From NCBI RefSeq assembly GCF_902459735.1, contig NZ_CABPRV010000006.1, positions 1 to 64,000 on the forward strand: 64,000 nucleotides of DNA. The letters are read 5' to 3'. The notes beneath the pieces were generated by a model, which searched no databases, had not been told where the DNA came from, and was given only the letters and a program-made list of their open reading frames with translations. The translations under genes were made by a program, and so were the position numbers. Source of the DNA: Pandoraea capi. GTDB lineage: Bacteria > Pseudomonadota > Gammaproteobacteria > Burkholderiales > Burkholderiaceae. This document shows, one piece after another, positions 20,178 to 29,673 of this stretch (position 1 is the stretch's first letter; every line of letters begins with the position of its first letter).

Positions 20178-20360
20178 GGATCGATTGATCTGTCGATGCC
20201 ACGTCCGGCACCGGATTTCGCATTACCCGGGGACTCGCGTCCCCGGCAGTTTCAGGTAGTACCCAAGTTGCACGTCTCGTTGTAGCCATAATGCCCGCCA
20301 AGTGGCGCAGTCGAAGGACTGGCCCGCGGCGACCCCGTCAGACCAGAAGGAGAAAGACAG

Positions 20361-21920
20361 ATGTCGAAAAACGTTTTGTTGGGCGCTCGCTGGAAAACCG
20401 CGCTCGCGTCCGTCGCTGTGGCGTCCGCCGTGTTCGGCGCAGCTCCGGCGTTCGCCGCCAAGGATGTCGTGATGGCCGTGCAGTCGACCTTCACGACGAT
20501 GGATCCGTACGACGCCAACGACACGCTGTCGCAAGCGGTCGCGAAGTCGTTCTACGAAGGCATGTTCGGTTTCGACAAGGACATGAAGCTCGTGAACGTG
20601 CTGGCTGACAGCTACACGGTCTCGCCGGACGGCCTCGTCTACACGATCAAGCTCAAGTCGGGCGTGAAGTTCCAGGACGGCACGGCCTTCGACGCCGCCG
20701 CCGTGAAAGCGAACTTCGACCGCGTGACGAACCCGGACAACAAGCTCAAGCGCTACAACCTGTACAAGGAAATCGCCAAGACGGAAGCGGTCGATGCGCA
20801 CACGGTGAAATTCACGCTCAAGGAGGCGTTCTCGCCGTTCATCAACACGCTGGCGCACCCGTCGGCCGTGATCATCTCGCCGGAAGCGCTGAAGAAGTAC
20901 GGCAAGGACATCGCCTCGCACCCGGTCGGCACGGGCCCGTTCGAGTTCGTCGAATGGAACCGCACCGATTACGTGAAGGTGAAGAAGTTCGACGGCTACT
21001 GGAAGAAGGGCTATCCGAAGGTCGACACGATCACCTTCAAGCCGGTGGTGGACAACAACACGCGTGCGGCCGTCATGCAGACGGGCGAAGCGGGTTTTGC
21101 CTTCCCGGTGCCGTATGAGCAGGCCGACGGCCTGAAGGCCAGCGGCAAGGTCGACGTGATCGCCGGTCCGTCGATCATTCAGCGCTACGTGAGTTTCAAC
21201 ACGAAGCAGAAGCCGTTCGACGACGTGCGTGTGCGTCAGGCCATCAACTACGCCATCAACAAGGAAGCGCTGGTGAAGGTGGCCTTCGCGGGCTACGCCA
21301 CCCCGGCCGACGGTGTGGTGCCGAAGGGTGTGGACTTCGCGGTCAAGACCGGCCCGTGGCCGTATAACCCGGCCAAGGCGAAGGAACTGCTCAAGGAGGC
21401 CGGTTACCCGAACGGTTTCGAGACCACGCTGTGGTCGGCCTACACGTACACCACCGCGCAGAAGGTGATCCAGTTCGTGCAGCAGCAACTGGCGCAGGTC
21501 GGCATCAAGGCGCAAGTGCGCGCGCTCGAAGCCGGTCAGCGTGTCGAGCTGGTCGAATCGGCCCCGGATCCCGACAAGGCGCCGGTGCGCATGTACTACG
21601 TGGGCTGGTCGTCGTCGACGGGCGAAGCCGACTGGGCACTGCGTCCGCTGCTGAGCTCGGAGTCGTTCCCGCCGAAGCTCTTCAACACCGCCTATTACAA
21701 GAACGAGGCCGTTGACGCCGACTTCAACAAGGCGCTGCTGACGACCGACCGTGCAGAGAAGACCAAGCTGTACACGGACGCCCAACAGAAGATCTGGAAC
21801 GATGCGCCGTGGGCGTTCCTCGTGACGGAAAAGCTGCTGTACGCACGTAACAAGAACCTGTCGGGCGTGTACACGATGCCTGACGGCTCGTTCAACTTCA
21901 CCGATATCTCGATGAAGTAA
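20361..21920 (+). CDS. gsiB: Periplasmic peptide-binding protein (SBP family 5)
   Basis: A 519-residue extracytoplasmic solute-binding protein of the dipeptide/oligopeptide/nickel family. The signal peptide ends near residue 32 (PAFA/AKD). Family 5 segments include [57 protein letters not shown] and [16 protein letters not shown]. coli GsiB is 512 residues. A strong AAGGAGAAAG site precedes ATG 20361. It should deliver glutathione or short peptides to GsiCD. Given the two peptidase genes at the end of the operon, the ligand may be a peptide with D- or isoaspartyl residues rather than glutathione. Confidence 0.9.
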   Translation: MSKNVLLGARWKTALASVAVASAVFGAAPAFAAKDVVMAVQSTFTTMDPYDANDTLSQAVAKSFYEGMFGFDKDMKLVNVLADSYTVSPDGLVYTIKLKSGVKFQDGTAFDAAAVKANFDRVTNPDNKLKRYNLYKEIAKTEAVDAHTVKFTLKEAFSPFINTLAHPSAVIISPEALKKYGKDIASHPVGTGPFEFVEWNRTDYVKVKKFDGYWKKGYPKVDTITFKPVVDNNTRAAVMQTGEAGFAFPVPYEQADGLKASGKVDVIAGPSIIQRYVSFNTKQKPFDDVRVRQAINYAINKEALVKVAFAGYATPADGVVPKGVDFAVKTGPWPYNPAKAKELLKEAGYPNGFETTLWSAYTYTTAQKVIQFVQQQLAQVGIKAQVRALEAGQRVELVESAPDPDKAPVRMYYVGWSSSTGEADWALRPLLSSESFPPKLFNTAYYKNEAVDADFNKALLTTDRAEKTKLYTDAQQKIWNDAPWAFLVTEKLLYARNKNLSGVYTMPDGSFNFTDISMK

Positions 21921-22061
21921 TCGCCGGACCCATCGCGCCCCCGTCAATGGTCGGGGGACGGCGATGGCCTGCGAGTGTGATGTTCCCCGCGCCGCCGGCT
22001 CCGGCCGACGGCGCGGTCTACCGCAAGACATGGTTTAGGCAAGACGTTCGGCAAGACTGCG

Positions 22062-22982
22062 ATGCTCAATTACTTTCTCAAACGCCTGCTCGGCCTGATC
22101 CCCACGCTGCTGATCGTGGCAGTGCTGGTGTTCGGCTTCGTGCACATGTTGCCGGGCGATCCGGCGCGTCTGGCGGCCGGTCCGCAGGCAGACGAGGCGA
22201 CCGTGGCGCTGGTGCGCCAGGATCTCGGCCTCGACAAGCCGCTGCTGACCCAGTTCACGACCTTCATCACGCACGCGGTGCGCGGCGACTTCGGTCTGTC
22301 GATGCGTAGCAAGCAACCGGTCTCGGAGGAAATCTCCAGCCGCTTCATGCCGACGCTGTGGCTCACGCTGGTGAGCATGATCTGGTCGGTGGTGATCGGC
22401 ATGGGGCTCGGCGTGGCGTCTGCCGTCTGGCGCAACCGCTGGCCCGACCGGCTCGGCATGACCTTCGCGGTCTCGGGCATCTCGTTCCCTGCGTTCGCGC
22501 TGGGCATGTTGCTGATGCAGATTTTCTCGGTGCAGCTCGGCTGGCTGCCGACTATCGGCGCCGATTCGTGGAAGAGCTACATCCTGCCCTCGATCACGCT
22601 GGGCGCGGCGGTGGCCGCCGTGATGGCCCGCTTCACACGCTCGGCGTTCGTCGAAGTGCTGCACGAAGACTTCGTGCGCACGGCCCGCGCCAAGGGGCTC
22701 AACGAAATGCGCGTGGTGTTCAAGCATGCACTGCGCAACGCCATGATCCCCGTCGTCACGATGATGGGGTTGCAGTTCGGCTTCCTGCTCGGCGGCTCGA
22801 TCGTCGTCGAGGTGGTATTCAACTGGCCCGGACTCGGACGCCTGCTGATCGACTCGGTCGAGATGCGCGACTATCCGGTGATTCAGGCGCTGGTGCTGTT
22901 GTTCTCGCTTGAGTTCATTCTGATCAACCTCGTGGTCGACGTGCTGTACGCCGTCATCAACCCGACCATTCGCTACAAGTGA
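22062..22982 (+). CDS. gsiC: Glutathione/peptide ABC transporter permease
   Basis: An inner-membrane permease of 306 residues, exactly the length of E. coli GsiC. It has six predicted spans, the N-terminal segment [20 protein letters not shown] with the following MLPGDPA of DppB-type permeases, and the ATPase-docking loop [18 protein letters not shown] near residue 205. It lies 141 bases after gsiB and 10 bases before gsiD. Confidence 0.92.
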   Translation: MLNYFLKRLLGLIPTLLIVAVLVFGFVHMLPGDPARLAAGPQADEATVALVRQDLGLDKPLLTQFTTFITHAVRGDFGLSMRSKQPVSEEISSRFMPTLWLTLVSMIWSVVIGMGLGVASAVWRNRWPDRLGMTFAVSGISFPAFALGMLLMQIFSVQLGWLPTIGADSWKSYILPSITLGAAVAAVMARFTRSAFVEVLHEDFVRTARAKGLNEMRVVFKHALRNAMIPVVTMMGLQFGFLLGGSIVVEVVFNWPGLGRLLIDSVEMRDYPVIQALVLLFSLEFILINLVVDVLYAVINPTIRYK

Positions 22983-22992
22983 GGCACGCATC

Positions 22993-23907
22993 ATGAGCGC
23001 AAGCCAACCGACAACCCAACCGACGACGGCCACTGCGGCGGCCGCCGGCGGCAATCGCGTGCGCACGCCGTGGCGCGAATTCTGGCGCAAATTCAAGAAG
23101 CAGCACATCGCGATGGTTGCAGGCGCCTTCGTGCTGGTGCTGGTCGTCATTGCGATCCTCGCGCCGCACCTCGTGCCGTTCGATCCGGAGAACTTCTTCG
23201 ACTACGACGCCCTGAACGCCGGGCCGTCCGCGAAGCACTGGTTCGGCGTGGATTCGCTCGGACGCGACATCTTCAGCCGTGTGCTCGCGGGCACGCGCAT
23301 CTCGCTGGCCGCCGGCTTCGGCTCCGTGGCCCTCGGCGCGGTGATCGGCACGGTGCTGGGCCTGCTGGCGGGATACTACGAAGGCTGGTGGGACCGCATC
23401 GTCATGCGTATCTCCGACGTGCTGTTCGCCTTCCCGGGCATTCTGCTCGCCATCGGTGTGGTGGCCGTGCTGGGTAACGGCATGATCAACGTGATCGTGG
23501 CCGTGGCCATCTTCTCGATTCCGGCATTCGCGCGGCTCGTGCGCGGCAACACGCTGGTGCTCAAGCATCTGACGTATATCGAGGCGGCGCGCTCCATCGG
23601 GGCGTCGGACTGGACGATCATCATGCGGCACATTCTGCCGGGCACGGTGTCGTCCATCGTCGTGTACTTCTCGATGCGTATCGGTACGTCGATCATCACG
23701 GCGGCGAGTCTGTCGTTCCTGGGGCTGGGCGCGCAACCGCCTACGCCGGAGTGGGGCGCGATGCTCAACGAAGCGCGCGCCGACATGGTCAACGCGCCGC
23801 ACATCGCCATCTTCCCGAGCCTGGCCATTTTCCTGACCGTGCTCGCTTTCAACCTGCTCGGCGACGGCCTGCGCGACGCGCTCGATCCGAAGCTCGACCG
23901 GCATTGA
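22993..23907 (+). CDS. gsiD: Glutathione/peptide ABC transporter permease
   Basis: A DppC-type permease of 304 residues (E. coli GsiD has 303). After a low-complexity Thr/Ala N-terminus come the first span, the segment [20 protein letters not shown] typical of DppC/OppC proteins, and the docking loop [21 protein letters not shown] near residue 205. It ends LDPKLDRH. Its TGA overlaps a possible ATG of the next gene by one base. Confidence 0.92.
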   Translation: MSASQPTTQPTTATAAAAGGNRVRTPWREFWRKFKKQHIAMVAGAFVLVLVVIAILAPHLVPFDPENFFDYDALNAGPSAKHWFGVDSLGRDIFSRVLAGTRISLAAGFGSVALGAVIGTVLGLLAGYYEGWWDRIVMRISDVLFAFPGILLAIGVVAVLGNGMINVIVAVAIFSIPAFARLVRGNTLVLKHLTYIEAARSIGASDWTIIMRHILPGTVSSIVVYFSMRIGTSIITAASLSFLGLGAQPPTPEWGAMLNEARADMVNAPHIAIFPSLAIFLTVLAFNLLGDGLRDALDPKLDRH

Positions 23908-23927
23908 TGACCCCGCAGGAGCGCGAA

Positions 23928-25058
23928 ATGATCCCCCCGTCAGACTTTCGCGAAGCCTCGTTCGGCGCCCCCCACGTCGGGCTGCTGCCCGCCGGGCCGC
24001 GCGATGCCATCTCGGACGTGCCGGGTGTTTTCGTCGGACACGTGACGCTCGCCGACGGGCCGGTCCAAACGGGCGTCACTGTCGTCTGTCCGACGCCCGC
24101 CACGACGATGGATCCCGGCGGCGCGGCCCCCGGGGCGTCGGCGCCGAGCACGCAATGGGATCCGTTTCGTACCAAGATCCCTGCGGGCGCTGCGGTCATC
24201 AACGGCTTCGGCAAGAGCGTGGGTCTGATGCAGATCGACGAACTGGGCGTCGTCGAAGCGCCGCTGGCGCTCACCAATACCTTCTCCGTCAGCCATGTCG
24301 TACTTGGCCAGCTACGCGCAGCCATTGCAGCGAATCCGGGCATCGGGCGGGGCGCGCCCTCGCTGAACCCCACGGTGTTCGAGTGCAACGACGGCTATCT
24401 GAACGACATGCAGACGTTCGCCGTTACTGAAGCGGATTACGCGCAGGCGCTGGCGAGCGCATCGTCCGATTTTGCGCAGGGCGCGGTCGGCGCCGGACGC
24501 GGCATGTCCAGTTTCGGACTGAAGGGGGGCATCGGCTCCGCGTCGCGGGTCGTGGAAACGGCCGGGGCCACGTTCACGGTCGGCGTGCTGGTGCTCTCCA
24601 ACTTTGGCCGCCCGTCACAACTGACGATTGCCGGGCGTCACGTCGGGCCGGTGCTCGACGAGCGCCTCGCGCAGCCTGAGCAAAGCGCGGCGCCCGAGCG
24701 CGGTTCGATCATCATGCTGGTGGCCACCGACGCGCCGCTCGACGCGCGGCAGCTGCGTCGCGTCGCCACGCGTACTGGCGCCGGACTGGCGCGCACCGGT
24801 TCCGTCTATGGTCATGGCAGCGGCGACGTTGCGCTCGCATTCACGACCGGCTATACGGTAAGTCACGACGCGATGGGGCGGGTGGCGCCTGCGGCGCTGG
24901 TCCCCGACGCATTGCTCGACCCCATTTTTCAGGCGACGGCCGACGCCACCGAGCAGGCCATTCTGCACGCGCTGTTCGCAGCCGAGTCCGTGCTCGGGCG
25001 CGACGGTCATGTGCGGCGCGCGCTCGCCGACGTGCTGCCCGACTGGGCGGCGCTTTAA
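23928..25058 (+). CDS. P1-family (DmpA-type) aminopeptidase
   Basis: A 376-residue member of peptidase family S58 (DmpA, L-aminopeptidase/D-esterase; beta-peptidyl aminopeptidases). These precursors self-cleave before a nucleophilic Ser, here Ser204 in KGGIGSASR, preceded by GAVGAGRGMSSFGLKG. Other family segments are NAITDVPGV-like DAISDVPGVFVGHVT, GAAVINGFGKSVGLMQIDE and NDGYLNDMQTFAVTE. An AGGAG lies 6 bases before the ATG at 23928; an ATG at 23907 (7 codons longer) overlaps the gsiD stop and is the alternative. Family members remove N-terminal residues from peptides with unusual (beta- or D-) residues, which fits a role after GsiABCD import. Confidence 0.88.
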   Translation: MIPPSDFREASFGAPHVGLLPAGPRDAISDVPGVFVGHVTLADGPVQTGVTVVCPTPATTMDPGGAAPGASAPSTQWDPFRTKIPAGAAVINGFGKSVGLMQIDELGVVEAPLALTNTFSVSHVVLGQLRAAIAANPGIGRGAPSLNPTVFECNDGYLNDMQTFAVTEADYAQALASASSDFAQGAVGAGRGMSSFGLKGGIGSASRVVETAGATFTVGVLVLSNFGRPSQLTIAGRHVGPVLDERLAQPEQSAAPERGSIIMLVATDAPLDARQLRRVATRTGAGLARTGSVYGHGSGDVALAFTTGYTVSHDAMGRVAPAALVPDALLDPIFQATADATEQAILHALFAAESVLGRDGHVRRALADVLPDWAAL

Positions 25059-25155
25059 TCGAGGGCTGTCATCGGGCGCGGCCACGGTCTGTCCCGTCAA
25101 AACGCCGGCATGGCGACGCTCCCGTAGCCCCTTACGACTCTATCGACACGACACT

Positions 25156-25974
25156 ATGCGAATTCTGATCTCCACCGATATCGAAGGCGTCGCGGGCGTC
25201 TTCCACGCCGAACAGACGCGCGCTGGTAACGGCGAGTATGAACGCGCGCGCCGCTGGATGACGCGCGAAGCCAACGCCGCCGTCGAGGGCGCCTTCGCGG
25301 GCGGGGCGACCGAAGTGATGGTCAACGACTCGCACGGCGGCTTTCGTAACCTGCTGCCGGACGAACTCGATCCGCGCGCGCGTCTGGTGCTGGGCAAACC
25401 GCGCTATCTCGGCATGGTCGCCGGGGTGGAAGCCGGGTGCGACGCGCTTTTCATGATCGGCTATCACGGCAAAGCCCAGAGTGCGGGCATCCTGGCGCAC
25501 ACGATCAACAGCTTCGCCTTTGCCCGCGTGTGGCTGGGTGGCGTGGAGGCGAGCGAGGCCATGCTGTATGGCGCGCTCGCCGGTGAGCGGGGCGTGCCGA
25601 TGGTCATGGCCAGCGGCGACGACGTCTTCTGCGAAGAAACGCAGTTGATCTTCCCCTCTGCGCATTTCGTGCAGACGAAAGCGGCGTGGGGGCAGGGCAG
25701 CGGCATGACGCTCAGCCCGTCGCAATCGTGCGAGCTGATCCGGGAGGCGGCGAAGGCGTCGCTCGAAGACTCGCGCAAATGGCATGCCTACAAGGTCGAG
25801 ACCCCGGTCGAAGTGCGTCTGCAAGCGCAGAGCACGGCGCTTGCAGACCTGTTCTGCCAGTGGCCGACGCTCGAACGCGTGGACGGTGTCACCCTGCAAT
25901 ACGTCGCGCCCAGCGTGGAGGCGGCCGTTCGAGTGCTCAACTGCCTGTCCGCCATGTCATTCATGCTGCGGTAA
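25156..25974 (+). CDS. dppA: M55-family D-aminopeptidase (DppA-like)
   Basis: A 272-residue zinc aminopeptidase of family M55, the group of B. subtilis DppA, which acts on D-Ala peptides. The SxDxEG motif is exact (ISTDIEGVAGV with Asp8 and Glu10), and the zinc-binding histidines sit in NDSHGG near residue 60 and GYHGKA near residue 104. The C-terminal half (SGDDVFCEE, VQTKAAWGQG) fits too. The ATG at 25156 begins the conserved strand; the 49 codons before it do not. As last gene of the gsi operon it would process imported D-residue peptides in the cytoplasm. Confidence 0.9.
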   Translation: MRILISTDIEGVAGVFHAEQTRAGNGEYERARRWMTREANAAVEGAFAGGATEVMVNDSHGGFRNLLPDELDPRARLVLGKPRYLGMVAGVEAGCDALFMIGYHGKAQSAGILAHTINSFAFARVWLGGVEASEAMLYGALAGERGVPMVMASGDDVFCEETQLIFPSAHFVQTKAAWGQGSGMTLSPSQSCELIREAAKASLEDSRKWHAYKVETPVEVRLQAQSTALADLFCQWPTLERVDGVTLQYVAPSVEAAVRVLNCLSAMSFMLR

Positions 25975-26337
25975 GCCGGACTCGCGGCCGTCCGCCATCG
26001 CTCGAAGGGTGGACTGAAATCGGCCGTAAGACGGATTTTTGATCCTGCAAACGTGTGACGCCCCCCTCAAAAGGGCGCCGTAACCTGTTGGTTTGCAGGG
26101 TTTTGTCGAGTTTTGTCACCGGTATTTCCCTGTCAACCGATCCGGCGCTGCCCGCTGAGGCGCGCCAGTGCTGGATCTGCGTTTTCCATGTTGTTGCGGC
26201 GCGACTTTCTCAGGGTTCACATCCTCAAGTCGTCAAGGTCGGACGTGCGATAATCCGTAATATTTTGTAACAGCAGCACCGCACTATGGGTGCCGTAACG
26301 GTTTATTGAGCGTCGGCAGCGAAGTCGGCGGTGAATC
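25975..26337. other. Intergenic region after the gsi operon
   Basis: About 360 bases without a gene. It contains the structured element at 26044-26099. A TA-rich GATAAT near 26249 could be a -10 box for the DUF4118 gene at 26338, without a clear -35 box. Confidence 0.4.
26044..26099. repeat. Nested inverted repeat after the gsi operon, possible terminator
   Basis: CCTGCAAAC at 26044-26052 pairs perfectly with GTTTGCAGG at 26091-26099, and inside it CGCCC (26059-26063) pairs with GGGCG (26073-26077). T-rich runs (GGTTTTGTC, GAGTTTTGTC) follow. It lies 70 bases after the last stop of the peptide operon and could end its transcript or protect its 3' end. Confidence 0.4.
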
Positions 26338-27261
26338 ATGGATATCAGAAACGCCCGACGTTGGGCGGAGCCCGGCGCGAAACGCTACGTCGGCGCACTC
26401 ATGGTGGTACTTGCTGCGTTTCTTGTTCGCAGCCTCCTGCATCCGGTGCTCGATCACTCGATGCCGGGCGTCTTTTTCGTCTGCGCGGCCATCATCGTCG
26501 AATTCACCTGGGGGCTGGGACCCGCCATCATGGCGATGATCGTGAGCATCCCGATTTTCGACTTCTTCTTCGTGCCGCCGTTTCGCGACATCGCGGAGCT
26601 CGATCGTCGGGACGTGCTGATCGTCGCGGGCTTCATGCTCATCACGCCGTTGGCGGTGGCCCTCATCGAGCGCCTGCGTCGCGCGCAGTACCGCGCCGAG
26701 CTTCTCGCGGAAGTCGCCCAGACGCGTTACGAAATGCTGCTGCGCGCCGAGAACGAGCGCATGGTGCTGTCGGATTCGGTGCAGTTGGGCAATGCGCTCA
26801 TGACCTATCTGACGAAACACCTCGACTCGATCTTCTATCTGGCCAACCCGGCCACGCACTACCAATTCATCGACGAGCATTTTCGTCGCGAGACGGGCGT
26901 GTCGCCGGATGTCGTCCAGCGCGACGGACTGCGCGCGTTATTGCACCCGGAAGACGCGCAACGTCTGGCGGGGTTGTTCTCGGTGGAAGGCGAGCTGCCG
27001 CCGCCGGGCGCCTACAACCTGCGGGTGCGCATGCACGATGGCGACTTCGACATGATTCACTGCGAGTTGCAGCACTTCCGCGCTCATGTCGGCACGTATG
27101 TGATCCTGCGTCTGCATGCAGGGCCGACGGTGCGCCCGGTGAATACGGTCACGCCGTTGCATGCGGTCGTACCGGCCAGTGCCTCTACTACGTCTTCCAC
27201 GGCCAACGCAGCCGACAAGCTTGAAGTTATGCAGACGCCTGGCGTCTGTGGCGGGGTTTGA
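26338..27261 (+). CDS. Membrane sensor-like protein: DUF4118 spans plus PAS-like domain
   Basis: A 307-residue protein. The first 110 residues form four membrane helices of the KdpD-type DUF4118 domain (VVLAAFLVRSLLHPVLD, MPGVFFVCAAIIVEFTWGLG, AMIVSIPIFDFFFVPPF, VLIVAGFMLITPLAVALIE). A linker helix and a PAS-like domain (about 145-255; MLRAENE-like MLLRAENERMVLS, FRRETGVSPDVVQRDGLRAL, HPEDAQRLAGL) follow. There is no kinase, GGDEF or other output domain, so how it signals is unclear. The tail is Ser/Thr-rich. A hydrolase gene follows after 2 bases, so the two are co-expressed. Confidence 0.75.
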   Translation: MDIRNARRWAEPGAKRYVGALMVVLAAFLVRSLLHPVLDHSMPGVFFVCAAIIVEFTWGLGPAIMAMIVSIPIFDFFFVPPFRDIAELDRRDVLIVAGFMLITPLAVALIERLRRAQYRAELLAEVAQTRYEMLLRAENERMVLSDSVQLGNALMTYLTKHLDSIFYLANPATHYQFIDEHFRRETGVSPDVVQRDGLRALLHPEDAQRLAGLFSVEGELPPPGAYNLRVRMHDGDFDMIHCELQHFRAHVGTYVILRLHAGPTVRPVNTVTPLHAVVPASASTTSSTANAADKLEVMQTPGVCGGV

Positions 27262-27263
27262 TC

Positions 27264-28133
27264 ATGTTTCAACAAGACATCTTCTACAAAGGCGGCGAGC
27301 ATGCCGTGCTGCTGCTGCCGGGGCTCTCGAGCACGCCGCTCGAAATGCGTCCGGTCGCCAAGGCGCTGCATCGCGACGGCTACACCGTGTCGGTGCCGCA
27401 CATCGAGGGTTACGGCCTCGGCGCGCCGTGCACCCACTGGCGCGAGTGGATCGCCGCGGCGCGCGTGAAATACCGCGAACTGCGCGATACCCACCAGACC
27501 GTATCGCTGTGCGGCCTGAGCATGGGCGCGACGCTCGCGCTCGCGGTGGCCGAAGAGGAGCCCGATGTCGCGGCCATCTCGGTGCTGGCCGTCACGCTGG
27601 TGTACGACGGCTGGACCATTCCGTTGGCGTATCCGCTGCTCGATTTGCTGTACCACCTGCCGTTCGGCCATCGCTATCGCTATTACGAGAAGGCGCCGTT
27701 CGGGCTGAAGAACGAAGCGTTGCGGGCCCGGGTGCAGAAGTCGATGTCGCTGCACGACGCCTCCGAGATCGGTTCGGCGTCGCTGCCCATCGCGCACTTG
27801 TACAACGCGCGCCGGCTCGCCTCTCACGTGCGCAACCGGCTCGATCGCGTCACGGCAGACTGTCTGATCGTGCATGCGGTGGACGACGATACGGCCAGCC
27901 CGCACAACGCGCGTATCGTCTACCAGGGCGTGTCGTCCGACGTGAAGCAGAAGTGCCTGCTCGGCGAGAGCTATCACATCCTCACGATGGATAACGAGCG
28001 TGAGACCGTTGCCGACGAGACGCGCCGCTTCTTCCGCGACGCCGTCGCGCGTCGCACCGGCGGCGCCACGTCCGAAACGCGCATCATCTCCAAGGCGCTG
28101 CTGCGCGCCAGGCGTCGTCAGGTCGCTGCCTGA
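27264..28133 (+). CDS. Alpha/beta hydrolase, carboxylesterase/monoacylglycerol-lipase-like
   Basis: A 289-residue serine hydrolase. The oxyanion region LLLPGLSSTPLEM is near residue 17, the nucleophile Ser86 sits in CGLSMGAT, the acid is one of Asp207-209 in HAVDDDTASP, and His238 lies in ESYHILTMDNE. This layout is that of thermostable carboxylesterase Est30 and related lipases. The ATG at 27264 follows the upstream stop by 2 bases; a TTG two codons earlier overlaps that stop. It is translationally linked to the DUF4118/PAS gene; substrate unknown. Confidence 0.85.
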   Translation: MFQQDIFYKGGEHAVLLLPGLSSTPLEMRPVAKALHRDGYTVSVPHIEGYGLGAPCTHWREWIAAARVKYRELRDTHQTVSLCGLSMGATLALAVAEEEPDVAAISVLAVTLVYDGWTIPLAYPLLDLLYHLPFGHRYRYYEKAPFGLKNEALRARVQKSMSLHDASEIGSASLPIAHLYNARRLASHVRNRLDRVTADCLIVHAVDDDTASPHNARIVYQGVSSDVKQKCLLGESYHILTMDNERETVADETRRFFRDAVARRTGGATSETRIISKALLRARRRQVAA

Positions 28134-28440
28134 ACGGTGCATCTCCAGGGGCGAGGGCGGGCGATCTGGCGCCAGTCCCGCCCCCGTCTTCCCATGACGT
28201 TTTTTCGTGGTCGTGTGATCGCGAAAGCGCGTCGTTCGTATCCCTAAATTCTCATCCTCCGCGAACGATGTCGGTATCCGGTCGCCTGACGTCGGCCTGA
28301 TATCTGACGGTCTTGTGAGCCGCGCCGGTATTGATGCACACGATGTCATCAAACTGCCATCGATGGCCGGTTAAGGTCTGGGTTTTCCGATCCAGACGTC
28401 GATCCGATCACGCTCGGCACGGCGCAGTGCACACCAGGTC
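28134..28440. other. Promoter region of the ugp-type operon
   Basis: About 300 bases with no gene. The only clear signal is the Pho box with its -10 element (28343-28377). The rest shows no further palindrome or hexamer pair I would defend. Confidence 0.5.
28343..28377 (+). promoter_or_regulatory. Pho box and -10 element of the ugp-type operon
   Basis: ATGTCAT (28343-28349), then CAAA, then CTGCCAT (28354-28360) matches the PhoB box of two CTGTCAT repeats with a 4-bp AT-rich spacer, with one mismatch in each repeat. TAAGGT at 28372-28377 lies 11 bases after the box, the usual distance in PhoB-activated promoters where the box replaces the -35 element. Transcription would begin near 28384, leaving a 57-base leader. 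Confidence 0.65.
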
Positions 28441-29673
28441 ATGTCATCGCTCGTCATCGAATCCGTCAGCAAGCAGTGGGGAGACACGCACGCGCTTCAG
28501 GACGTGAGTTTCACCGCCGACGCAGGCTCGCTCGTGGTGCTGCTCGGCCCGTCGGGGTGCGGCAAGTCGACGTTGCTGCGCATGATCGCGGGTCTCGACA
28601 CGCCGACAAGTGGACGCATTCTGTTGGGCGACGACGACGTGACGGCCTTGCCGCCGGCGCGTCGCAAGCTGTCGATGGTGTTCCAGTCCTACGCGTTGTT
28701 CCCACATCTTTCCGTACGCGAAAACCTGCTGTTCGGCCTGCGCGTGCGTCGTGAGCCGACGCGCGATTATCCGCAGCGTCTGGCGCGCGTGGCGTCGCTG
28801 CTCGGGCTGGAGCCGTATCTGGATCGCAAGCCGTCGCAACTCTCCGGCGGACAGCAGCAGCGTGTGGCGCTGGGCCGCGCGGTGATCGCCGAGACGTCCG
28901 TGTGCCTGATGGACGAACCGCTGTCGAATCTCGATGCGCAACTGCGTCAGGAGATGCGCCGCGAAATTCGCGCGCTGCAACAGCAACTCGGCATGACGCT
29001 CATCTACGTGACGCACGATCAGACCGAGGCGATGAGCATGGCCGATCAGGTCGTGCTGCTGCGCAACGGTCGCATCGAGCAGCGCGGCGCACCTCACACG
29101 CTTTACGCCACACCGTCGACGCGCTTTGCCGCGAGCTTCATCGGCACGCCGCCGATGCAGTTGCTGCGTCTCGTGCGTCACACCGACGCGCTCGTACCCG
29201 CCGGTCAGACCGGCCCGGCGTTGGCCCCGGCCGGTCAGCTCGACAGCGCATGGCTCGGCCTGCGCCCGGAGCACGTGCGTGCGGTGGCGCCCACGTCCGT
29301 GGGCGCCGTGCTCGCCAAGGTGAGCGCCGTCGAATATCTGGGGGCCGACACGCTCGTCGCCTGCACGCTGGGCGACGCGGGCGAGATCGCCACGCGCGTG
29401 CCGGGTCACCGGCCAGTCCTGCCGGGCGACGCCATCGGGCTCCAATGGGACGCCGCCGATCAGCATCTGTTCGATGCGACGTCGGGCATGCGCATGGCGG
29501 ATACGACAACGGCCACGGCGCCCGCAGAACACATCACCACCACGCTTACACGGGGAATCCAGGGAAATGCGACGCACGATTCTGAAAACGTTTGCGGCGG
29601 GGCTGGCAACGGCCGCCGCAGTGTCATTGGGCGGCCTGAGCAGCCCGGTCTTCGCGCAACAGAAGCGGGTTGA
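28441..29673 (+). CDS. ugpC: ABC transporter ATPase, UgpC/MalK type
   Basis: A 410-residue ATPase that would energise uptake of glycerol-3-phosphate or a related substrate. The Walker A motif GPSGCGKST is at 36-44, the Q-loop VFQSYALFPH near 80, the signature LSGGQQQRVALGRAV near 133, the Walker B motif VCLMDEPLSNLDAQ near 155, and the regulatory TOBE region near 270-350 with GLRPEHVR. Relatives end near residue 360 after the HLFDA segment. Here the frame reads on for about 55 residues and overlaps the next gene by 107 bases, so the natural stop seems lost. The gene order C-B-A-E differs from E. coli ugpBAEC. Confidence 0.85.
   Translation: MSSLVIESVSKQWGDTHALQDVSFTADAGSLVVLLGPSGCGKSTLLRMIAGLDTPTSGRILLGDDDVTALPPARRKLSMVFQSYALFPHLSVRENLLFGLRVRREPTRDYPQRLARVASLLGLEPYLDRKPSQLSGGQQQRVALGRAVIAETSVCLMDEPLSNLDAQLRQEMRREIRALQQQLGMTLIYVTHDQTEAMSMADQVVLLRNGRIEQRGAPHTLYATPSTRFAASFIGTPPMQLLRLVRHTDALVPAGQTGPALAPAGQLDSAWLGLRPEHVRAVAPTSVGAVLAKVSAVEYLGADTLVACTLGDAGEIATRVPGHRPVLPGDAIGLQWDAADQHLFDATSGMRMADTTTATAPAEHITTTLTRGIQGNATHDSENVCGGAGNGRRSVIGRPEQPGLRATEAG

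Noticed and set aside
20227-20246. Terminator between gsiA and gsiB
   Set aside because: The 7-bp hairpin has no T-tract and lies inside an operon whose genes must be co-expressed; more likely an mRNA processing or stability element.
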